A stretch of 64,000 bases of DNA. Origin: Streptomyces angustmyceticus. GTDB taxonomy: Bacteria > Actinomycetota > Actinomycetes > Streptomycetales > Streptomycetaceae. Positions 57,354 to 64,000 of this stretch are shown in pieces; the first letter of the stretch is position 1, and each line of letters opens with the position of its first letter. The stretch spans positions 4,997,501 through 5,061,500 of the forward strand of contig NZ_CP082945.1 of assembly GCF_019933235.1 (NCBI RefSeq), given 5' to 3'. The notes beneath the pieces were generated by a model. The model saw only the letters and a program-made list of their open reading frames with translations, was not told where the DNA came from and did no database searches. A program made the position numbers and the translations under genes.

Positions 57354-57874
57354 CCCCGTAGCCCCTTATCGCCGCGCCTGCCGTGCCGGTGCCAAGGGGG
57401 CCGTGCCATGTCGTGCCTGCCGTGCCGCGGCGCCCCTGCCGTGCCGTTCGCGTCCTGCCGTTCGCGTCGTGCCCTGCGGTGGTGCGTGATCGCGCTGCGC
57501 CTCGTCGTGCCCTGCGGTGTCCGACAGTCCTACGCCCTGCCCCCGACCACCGCAATACCGCCTCCCCCGCCAACTCCCCTTTCGTGACGCTGCCGTTATG
57601 ACACGGGGAGTACGCCCGGGGCGCACTGGGGTGCGGCGGGCCCTGCTGGCGGTGAGGACGGCTGGGGCGTGGCGGCCGTGCCGGCGACGACGACAGTGCC
57701 GACGACGGCGACGGCGACGGCGGCTCGGGCGCGGGCGGCCGTGCCGGCGACGACTCGGGTGCGGCGGTCGCGAAGGCGGGGCCTGGTGCGTGGCGGGGCC
57801 GCGAAGGCGACGGCTCATAGGCGGCGACCCGTCGGGCGTGGTGGCCCGTCCGGTGTGGTGGCGGGCCGTGGCGC
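57354..57874. other. Upstream region of the sugar importer, with short direct repeats
   Basis: A 521-bp stretch between two minus-strand genes. It has three copies of CCTGCCGTGCCG (57377, 57416, 57435) and a GCCGTTCGCGTC pair 14 bp apart (57444, 57458). The right half is GC-rich simple sequence (GACGGC-type). No gene is supported; Arg-rich plus-strand frames here lack a plausible start or codon bias. It should carry the importer promoter. Confidence 0.5.
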
Positions 57875-60800
57875 CTACGGCGGGGTGACTGCCGCGCCCG
57901 GGGACTGGGCGGCGCGCTGCAGGGCGCTGGCGAGCAGGGCCAGGTCCGTCGGGCCGTTGCCCAGTTCGCGCAGCGGGCGCCGGGCCGGCGGGTCGCCCAT
58001 CCGCTGCCACTCCAGCGGCACGACCGTCGGCCGGAGGGTGGACGTCCGGGGTATCCGGCCGGTCACCCGGCCCGCCTGGAACGGCGTCGAGGAGTCGTCC
58101 GCCGCGCGGTGCAGCCGTCCGCGGCCCGGGGGCACCGGCTCGGACGGGTCGTCGGCGGCGCCCAACTGGATGCGCAGACCGGCCCCTTCGCTGGTCGCGG
58201 TCTCCGCCGTACGGTCCGGGTGCCCGGTGGCGGCTATCAGGTGGACCCCGAGCGCCACCCCGTCCCGGGCCACCGCCTCCAGGGCGCGCACCACGGAGCC
58301 GGCGGCGGGCCGGCCGGTGCTGCCGAGGGCGGGGGCGACCAGGGCGTCGAAGTCGTCGACGAGTACGAAGAGGCGGGGCATGGGCGCGGCCGCGGCGGGG
58401 GCGCCCTCCGGGCCGGCCCGGCCGGCCGGGGTGGTGGGGGGCAGGCCGGCGGGGGCGGGGGCTGCGGCGGTGGGGCCGGTGGCGGCCGGGGCGTTGTGGG
58501 GGGCGCGGAGGCGGAGGGTTCCGGTCGTGGACGGGTTCGCCTCGGTGCCGCCGCCCGTTCCACTATCACGGCAATGATTACGGTGAGTAATCGGTTCCTG
58601 CTCTCCGTGACCGCCGGGGGTGTCGCTGTGGCCGCCGCTCCCGCTCTCGGCCGGGCGGCGTGGGGCGACGATGCGGGGGGCCGGCAGGTGTGTGGCGCGC
58701 CATTCGGCGAACGGGGTGCCGGCGAGTATGTCGGCCCGCCGCTTGAGTTCGGAGGAGAGCGCCTGGGCGAATTCCCGCATGCGGACCGGGTCCGAGGCGG
58801 CGAGGTGGGTCGCGACGTGCGGCAGGTCGGTGCAGACCCGCAGCCCTTCGCCGCGCTCGCTGCCGCCGCCGTCCACCAGCACCAGCGACAGCAGGTCCGG
58901 GCGGTCGGCGGCCGCCAGCGAGGCGGCCAGCGAACGCAGGAGTTCGGTCTTGCCGGTGGCGGCCGCGCCCTCCACGACGAGGTGGGTGCCGTCGGCGGCG
59001 AGGTCGGCGCAGAGCGGGCCGTGCGGTCCGGCGCCGAGTACCGCGGGGGCGGTGGGCCGGTCGGTGTCCAGCGCGGCGGCCCAACGGGCCATCAGGGACG
59101 CCGGGGTGGCGCGGGCCAGCCCCAACTCGTCCAGCAGCCGCGCCGCGTCGGGCAGGGGGACGGCCGCGCGCGGCGCCCGGCCGCCGGCCGCGGTGTCGCT
59201 CTCGCGCAGCGGCGCCAGCGCCCGCGCGAACCGTTCGGCCCAGGCGCCGGAGACCGCGTCCACCGTGGCGACGGTGCCGTTGGGCCCGGAGCCCGGCTGG
59301 ACGACGCGCAGCGCCGTGGCGACGTCGCCGCTGAGCACCGCGACGGCCCCGCACTCGCCGAAGGCGGGCGATGCCGCGCGGGCCGCTTCGTACGTCGCGG
59401 CCAGCGGGAAGGCGGGGGAGGCGGCCGGGGTCTCGGCCAGGCACAGGAGGTGGATGCCGGCCGCCGGGCCGCCCGCGGCGAGCCGGGCGGTGGTCTCGCG
59501 CAGCGCGGAGCTGCCGGGGTCGCCGTCGACGACCACGAGGGTGTACGGGCCCTGGTGGCGGGCGGCGGCGGAGGCGGTCTCGGCGCGTTCGGCGCCGGCC
59601 CAGCCGGGCCCCAGCGGGCCGTCGTCGAGCCGGCGCACCAGCTCGGAGGTGCGGGCCGCGGCCTGTTCGTGGTCGTAGGCGAGGAGCAGCCGGCAGTCCT
59701 GGCCGTGGGCCGGGCGGACGTGCGGCAGCCAGCCGAGCCAGGACCACTGCGCCACCCGTTCCTCGGCGGGGCGCGAGCGGTCCGTGCTGATCAGTACGAG
59801 GTCGAGGGTGCCGGGGGAGTGCAGGGCCGTGAGCTGGGCGAGGGCGGCGCGGGTCAGTCCGGTCAGCCGGGAGCGCGGTCCGGCGAGGCCGAGGGAGCCC
59901 GCCCGGCGCAGGTCCACGGTGACCGGCGCGGCGGTCCGGCCGCCGTGCCGGGCGGCGGTCCCCAGCCGGACGGTCAGGGCGTCGGGGTGGTCCGGGCCGC
60001 GCTCCCAGAGCCGGGGGCCGGGGCCCAGCGCGGTGAGCAGGACGGCGGCGGCATCGGGCCAGCGTTCGTCCGCGGCGGGCCCGGAGAGCGTTTCGGGCAA
60101 GGGCGCGCCGTCGGGGGTGTCGGTGAAGGCCGGGCGGGAGGCGCCGGCCGGTTCGTACTCCGCCGTGAGGGCGGGCCGTTCCACGGCGGGCCGGCCGCCG
60201 GCCAGGCGTCGTGCCCAGGCGCCGATGCCGCCCCGGCGCCCGCCCTTGCGGGGGCCTTCCCCGGCCGGTGCCAGGGACTGCTGCCCGCCGTGCGTCGGGT
60301 CCTGCGCGCCGGCCGGGAAGCCGTCGCCGTGGTCCTGTGGGCCGGGGCCGTCCGCCGGGCCGCCGGCGGGGGCGCGGTCGTAGATGTGGCCCGTGGAGGC
60401 GCCGGGGAGGGGTGGAGCGGCGGCGCCGTACGGGGAGTTCTGGCCGGGGGCGTCGTACCGGGCCGGGGTGCCGCGCAGGGGGGTGTCCCGCCGGCCCGGT
60501 GCGCCGCCCGGCCCCGGTGCGGCGGCGGGGGCGAAGGCAGCGGCGGGCGCGGCAGCGTCGTCCGTCGCCCGGCCGCGGCCCCCGACTGCGGCGTGACCGC
60601 CGTCGGCCGCCCGCTCGTGGCCCCCGGCCCCCGTATACGCGCCCTCGGCGGCGGAGGTGACTCCCCGTGGGCCCGCTGCCTCTGCGTACTGCCCGTACTG
60701 CCGCTGTGCGTACGGCCCGTGCCCCTGCGCCCGGCCCGCCGCTGCCGCCTCCGGGGCCGCGCCGGCGCTCCCCGGGGCGATGCGCAGATGGCCCTCGCCG

Positions 60801-61435
60801 TCGGGGGCGGTCGGCAGGGCGGGGTCGGGGGCGGTGGGGGCGGACTGGAGGCGCAGGGCGGATTCGCCGATGCGCAGCAGGGCGCCGGGGCGCAGGGGGG
60901 CGGGCCGTTCGCCGAGGTCGGTGCCGTCCACGGCGGTGCCGTTGGTGGAGTGCAGGTCGGCGACGTACACCGCGCCGTCCGGTTCGACGGTGACGGCGCA
61001 GTGCAGCCGGGAGACGTCGGGGTCGTCGAGGGGGACGTCGGCGTCGGCGGAGCGGCCGATGCGGATCTGGCCGCCGTGCAGCAGGTGCACGCCGCCGGCG
61101 TCGGGTCCGGAGACGACGCGCAGGCGGGCGGAGCCGTGCGGCAGGCCGTGTGCCGGGGCGGGGCCCGGGGCCTGGAGGGAGAGCACCGCGCCGTCGATCA
61201 GCGGGGGTTCGCCGAGGGCCGCGCGCTGCGGGTCGAGGCGTTCGGTTCCGGCGTAGAGCACGACGGGGCCGCTGCCGCCCGCGCCGCCGACGTCCGCGCC
61301 AGAGCCGGCCACGGAGGCCGCGAGCGAGCCGGCCACCGCCGCCAGGGCGGTCCCGGCGGGGGCCGTCACGAGCACGTCGCAGGTCCGTGTGGTGTGGCCG
61401 CTGCGCGGCCCGAGGACGGTCAGCCGGATCTGCAT
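57875..61435 (-). CDS. FHA domain / FtsK-SpoIIIE-type ATPase
   Basis: A 1,186-residue protein with EssC-like order. After an N-terminal beta domain (1-90) comes an FHA domain (about 103-198) with the phosphothreonine-binding marks IGRS (126-129), SRLH (142-145) and STNG (163-166). A disordered Gly/Pro-rich linker (about 205-460) follows. Then there is a first FtsK-like domain without Walker A (SLGLAGPRSRLTG) and a second with Walker A GAAATGKT (823-830) and Walker B LSLVLVDGGG. Last is a further ATPase-like part with LFVLVDDFDAL. No membrane segments are seen. It is divergent from two Ser/Thr kinases, which suggests phospho-dependent control. Confidence 0.88.
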   Translation of the reverse strand: MQIRLTVLGPRSGHTTRTCDVLVTAPAGTALAAVAGSLAASVAGSGADVGGAGGSGPVVLYAGTERLDPQRAALGEPPLIDGAVLSLQAPGPAPAHGLPHGSARLRVVSGPDAGGVHLLHGGQIRIGRSADADVPLDDPDVSRLHCAVTVEPDGAVYVADLHSTNGTAVDGTDLGERPAPLRPGALLRIGESALRLQSAPTAPDPALPTAPDGEGHLRIAPGSAGAAPEAAAAGRAQGHGPYAQRQYGQYAEAAGPRGVTSAAEGAYTGAGGHERAADGGHAAVGGRGRATDDAAAPAAAFAPAAAPGPGGAPGRRDTPLRGTPARYDAPGQNSPYGAAAPPLPGASTGHIYDRAPAGGPADGPGPQDHGDGFPAGAQDPTHGGQQSLAPAGEGPRKGGRRGGIGAWARRLAGGRPAVERPALTAEYEPAGASRPAFTDTPDGAPLPETLSGPAADERWPDAAAVLLTALGPGPRLWERGPDHPDALTVRLGTAARHGGRTAAPVTVDLRRAGSLGLAGPRSRLTGLTRAALAQLTALHSPGTLDLVLISTDRSRPAEERVAQWSWLGWLPHVRPAHGQDCRLLLAYDHEQAAARTSELVRRLDDGPLGPGWAGAERAETASAAARHQGPYTLVVVDGDPGSSALRETTARLAAGGPAAGIHLLCLAETPAASPAFPLAATYEAARAASPAFGECGAVAVLSGDVATALRVVQPGSGPNGTVATVDAVSGAWAERFARALAPLRESDTAAGGRAPRAAVPLPDAARLLDELGLARATPASLMARWAAALDTDRPTAPAVLGAGPHGPLCADLAADGTHLVVEGAAATGKTELLRSLAASLAAADRPDLLSLVLVDGGGSERGEGLRVCTDLPHVATHLAASDPVRMREFAQALSSELKRRADILAGTPFAEWRATHLPAPRIVAPRRPAESGSGGHSDTPGGHGEQEPITHRNHCRDSGTGGGTEANPSTTGTLRLRAPHNAPAATGPTAAAPAPAGLPPTTPAGRAGPEGAPAAAAPMPRLFVLVDDFDALVAPALGSTGRPAAGSVVRALEAVARDGVALGVHLIAATGHPDRTAETATSEGAGLRIQLGAADDPSEPVPPGRGRLHRAADDSSTPFQAGRVTGRIPRTSTLRPTVVPLEWQRMGDPPARRPLRELGNGPTDLALLASALQRAAQSPGAAVTPP

Positions 61436-61924
61436 CGCCGTCAACGGTCCCTTCTGCCGGGGTCCGGTAGGGGCCCGCACAACTCCCCCCACCGCACCCG
61501 GGCACGTCGGCACGTACAAGTCCCAAGTGCACGTCACGGCAAGGGCCGCGCCTCCACCGCATCGTGCTGGGTGCATCCTCGCACCTGCCACTGACAACAC
61601 GCCCGCCGACCGCCATTCAGTGATCTTGATTGGTCTTCTAAGGGCGAAAAAGTGCCTGCTTGCGTGCCGTGCCCGGCCGGTTTCCGACTGCCGTGGTCAG
61701 CTCGGAGCGGTCCGCGGCAGGATGGCCGGCCGGCCCCGGCGGCGGTCGGGCGCGGCAGGCAACCATCCGTTCCGGAAGTGCGTCTTCCCCATAAGCCCGT
61801 CCCGGGCCGCCGGACCGAAAAGTTTGTACGACGGCACTACAGTGGGTCGGACGGTCCGCGCGGAGTCGATCAGCCGACCCGGCGGGCCGGGCAAGGGAAC
61901 CATCACGACCAGGGAGCGCATGAC
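61436..61924. other. Divergent promoter region of the FHA-FtsK and kinase genes
   Basis: A 489-bp region with no supported gene. It has lower GC around 61600-61650 and 61790-61850. TACAGT at 61839-61844 is a possible -10 box for the kinase gene, but no good -35 lies 17 bp upstream, so the assignment is weak. Confidence 0.4.
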
Positions 61925-63574
61925 GTGCGGCCGGTAGGCAGCAAGTACCTGCTCGAGGAGCCGCTGGGACGCGGCGCCACGGGCACCGTCTGGCGTGCCC
62001 GCCAGCGGGAGACGGCGGGCGCCGAGGCCGCCGTGGCAGGAGAGCCCGGTGAGACGGTCGCGATCAAGGTCCTCAAGGAGGAGCTGGCGCACGACCCGGA
62101 CGTGGTGATGCGCTTCCTGCGGGAGCGCTCCGTCCTGCTGCGCCTGACCCACCCCAACATCGTCCGCACCCGCGACCTGGTCGTCGAGGGCGATCTGCTC
62201 GCCCTGGTGATGGACCTGGTCGACGGCCCCGACCTGCACCGCTACCTGCGGGACAACGGCGCCCTCAGCCCGGTGGCGGCCTCGCTGCTCACCGCCCAGA
62301 TCGCCGACGCGCTGGCGGCCAGCCACGCCGACGGCGTGGTGCACCGCGACCTCAAGCCCGCCAACGTCCTGCTCGCCGGGTCGGACGGCAGCGGCGAGAT
62401 GCACCCGATGCTGACCGACTTCGGCATCGCCCGCCTCGCCGACTCCCCGGGCCTGACCCGCACCCACGAGTTCGTCGGCACCCCCGCCTATGTGGCGCCG
62501 GAGTCCGCCGAGGGCCGCCCGCAGACCTCCGCCGTGGACGTCTACGGCGCCGGCATCCTGCTGTACGAGCTGGTCACGGGCCGTCCGCCGTTCGCCGGGT
62601 CGACCGCGCTGGAGGTGCTGCACCGCCACCTCAGCGAGGAGCCGCGCCGCCCCAGTACCCTCCCCGAGCCGCTGTGGACGGTCATCGAGCGCTGTCTGCG
62701 CAAGCGTCCCGAGGAGCGGCCCAGTGCCGAGAACCTCGCCCGCGCGCTGCGCACCGTGGCCTCCGGCGTCGGGGTGCACGCCACCCCGGCCGCGGCCGAG
62801 GCCGCGCTCGGTGTCGCCGCGCTGCTCGCCCCCGACCCGGCGCCCGCGACCGTCCCCGGGACGGGCGCCGACGGTGCCCAGGCCGTCGGCGGCGACGCCG
62901 ACCCCACCCAGGTGCTGCCGTCCGGCGCCGGGTCCTACGACCCCGCCGCGGCCACCAGCGTGCTGCCGTCCACGGGCGGCCCGGGTGGTCCGGGCGGCCC
63001 CGGGGGCGCCGACCCGACCCGCGCGATGCCGCCGATGCCCATGGGCGCACCGTCCGGCGGGCCGCAGGACGGTGACGGCCTCCATCCCTGGCAGTCGCAG
63101 ATGCGGGCCGCGCGCGACCGCAACGAGCAGACCCAGGTGCAGTATCTGGATCCCTCCGAGGACCCGCTGCGCCGCCGTCCCCAGCGCCAGGCCGCTCCCC
63201 AGCAGCCGCCGCAGCGTCCGCAGCAGCCGCAGTACCGCCAGCCCGCTCCGCCGCCGTACGCGCAGCAGCAGCCGCAGGCCCCCCAGCGCCGTCAGGAGCC
63301 GCCGCCGCAGCGCTACGAGCCGCAGCGCCCGCCCGCCCCGGAGCCCCGGCCCCGGCGCGAGCCCCGTCAGCGCAGCGCCAACCCCATGAAGATCCCGGGG
63401 CTGGGCTGCCTGAAGGGCTGCCTGTTCACGCTGATCCTGCTGTTCGTGGCGGCGTGGCTGGTGTGGGAACTGACCCCGCTCCAGGAGTGGATCGGCACGA
63501 CGCGGGGCTTCTTCTCGCAGGTCGGGCACGTCTTCCACAGCGTGCAGCGCTTTGTGGAGAAACTCGGCGGCTGA
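61925..63574 (+). CDS. Membrane-anchored Ser/Thr protein kinase
   Basis: A 549-residue Hanks-type kinase. The glycine-rich loop is GRGATGTV (15-22), the catalytic lysine is in VAIKVL (Lys48), the catalytic loop is HRDLKPAN (140-147), and DFG is at 165-167. GTPAYVAPES and DVYGAGILLYEL follow. About 17 extra residues (27-43) separate strands 2 and 3. A Pro/Gln-rich juxtamembrane region (about 300-485) leads to one membrane segment (500-517) and a short outside tail of about 30 residues without PASTA repeats. GTG 61925 has AGGGAG about 9 nt upstream. The kinase pair recalls PkaA/PkaB of S. coelicolor. Confidence 0.93.
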   Translation: MRPVGSKYLLEEPLGRGATGTVWRARQRETAGAEAAVAGEPGETVAIKVLKEELAHDPDVVMRFLRERSVLLRLTHPNIVRTRDLVVEGDLLALVMDLVDGPDLHRYLRDNGALSPVAASLLTAQIADALAASHADGVVHRDLKPANVLLAGSDGSGEMHPMLTDFGIARLADSPGLTRTHEFVGTPAYVAPESAEGRPQTSAVDVYGAGILLYELVTGRPPFAGSTALEVLHRHLSEEPRRPSTLPEPLWTVIERCLRKRPEERPSAENLARALRTVASGVGVHATPAAAEAALGVAALLAPDPAPATVPGTGADGAQAVGGDADPTQVLPSGAGSYDPAAATSVLPSTGGPGGPGGPGGADPTRAMPPMPMGAPSGGPQDGDGLHPWQSQMRAARDRNEQTQVQYLDPSEDPLRRRPQRQAAPQQPPQRPQQPQYRQPAPPPYAQQQPQAPQRRQEPPPQRYEPQRPPAPEPRPRREPRQRSANPMKIPGLGCLKGCLFTLILLFVAAWLVWELTPLQEWIGTTRGFFSQVGHVFHSVQRFVEKLGG

Positions 63575-63911
63575 CCCGCCCGCCCGGGGGCCCGCCGTGG
63601 TCCGCGGGCGCCCGTGAATCTGTGCGCGCGCCGCTCCGGGCCCGTGCCGCCTGTCCGCAGGCCGGCCGGGCCCGCGGCGTTTCCGGGCTCCGGGGTACCG
63701 GTGCCGTCAGGCCCCGGCGCCTCACGCCGCCGGCGCGCCGGACCGCTCCGCGAAGCGACTCAGTTGATTTGTCGACTTCCGGCGGACAATTTCGCTCACA
63801 GAAGTGAAGGTTGCCACGTTCCGGGGCACGGAACCCCCTGGCACCCGCGTAGCTTTGACGCCAACCTCAGCCCCCGCAGGACGCTCGGGGGCCCGACACG
63901 TCGGAGCAGTC
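63575..63911. other. Kinase-kinase intergenic region
   Basis: A 337-bp stretch. The 63750-63830 part is relatively AT-rich (TTGATTTGTCGAC... CAATTTCGC) and probably carries a promoter for the second kinase; I cannot fix -35/-10 with confidence. No gene is supported. Confidence 0.4.
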
Positions 63912-64000
63912 TTGGCACGGAAGATCGGCAGCCGGTACACCGCCCACCAGATCCTGGGGCGCGGCAGTGCCGGCACGGTATGGCTGGGCGAGGGTCCCGA
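63912..64000 (+). CDS. Second Ser/Thr protein kinase, 5' end only
   Basis: The first 29 codons of a kinase: LARKIGSRYTAHQILGRGSA then GTVWLGEGP. The glycine-rich loop GRGSAGTVW aligns with that of the preceding kinase. TTG 63912 has GGAG at 63903-63906, a good spacing. The rest lies outside the window, so domain content beyond the ATP loop is unknown. Confidence 0.85.
   Translation, partial: MARKIGSRYTAHQILGRGSAGTVWLGEGP

Noticed and set aside
57383..57888. Arg/Pro-rich plus-strand frames between the sugar importer and the FHA-FtsK gene
   Set aside because: No ribosome-binding site, no family pattern and simple-sequence composition; treated as intergenic.
63722..63976. 84-codon minus-strand frame at the window end
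   Set aside because: It is antisense to the start of the second kinase, whose glycine-rich loop is clear, and lacks a ribosome-binding site.

Overview
The window is about 64 kb of very GC-rich chromosomal DNA from a Streptomyces or close relative. The evidence is the 23S-5S end of an rRNA operon with Streptomyces-type spacers, the actinobacterial mtrA-mtrB-lpqB operon, a 180-kDa-class NAD-glutamate dehydrogenase, an actinobacterial secA neighbourhood and third-position G/C bias throughout. I see no insertion sequence, prophage, integrase, tRNA or CRISPR array. Most of it looks like chromosomal core, with a more accessory cell-surface glycopolymer region in the middle.

Layout: (1) 1-3440: end of the 16S-23S spacer, 23S rRNA, 5S rRNA and terminator, with a 17-bp processing stem flanking 23S. 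(2) 3548-10189: a lone sugar-nucleotide reductase-like SDR, then a minus-strand operon read from 10189 down: multi-pass membrane protein, DUF4129, DUF4350, MoxR AAA+ ATPase, DUF58. (3) 10342-20536: mtnA-mtrA-mtrB-lpqB with tight or overlapping junctions, comF-like, long-form hpf, an orphan LuxR-type response regulator and a YcaQ-type DNA glycosylase. (4) 20702-32546: GNAT, secA, Rv3235-like protein, DUF6912 protein, HAD hydrolase and the large glutamate dehydrogenase.

(5) 32650-53170: a surface-glycopolymer island. It holds a TagGH-type ABC exporter and a divergent TetR regulator with two matching palindromic operators, and a Tat-exported PIG-L deacetylase with a beta-rich C-terminal half. 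Next is an overlapping gtrA / polyprenyl-phosphate glycosyltransferase / YfhO operon, which matches the three-component extracytoplasmic glycosylation systems of Firmicutes. Then come two TarS-like glycosyltransferases, a third glycosyltransferase fused to a TagF-type polyol-phosphate polymerase, galE, two methyltransferases, a secreted I36/crystallin-like protein and a DUF1876 protein. Inferred joint job: make, export and decorate a teichoic-acid-like wall polymer.

(6) 53571-57353: a sugar ABC importer (binding lipoprotein plus two permeases, no ATPase). The MalF-like permease carries an SdrD/CNA-B-like domain in the loop that corresponds to MalF P2. (7) 57875-64000: an FHA-FtsK/SpoIIIE protein divergent from two tandem PASTA-less Ser/Thr kinases, the second cut by the window edge.

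Most promising for novelty: the glycopolymer island as a unit, the permease with the inserted domain, the FHA-FtsK protein beside the kinases, an overlapping upstream reading frame in front of hpf, and an 8-bp tandem repeat upstream of the TylF-like methyltransferase. All functions are read from sequence motifs alone; no database search was run.
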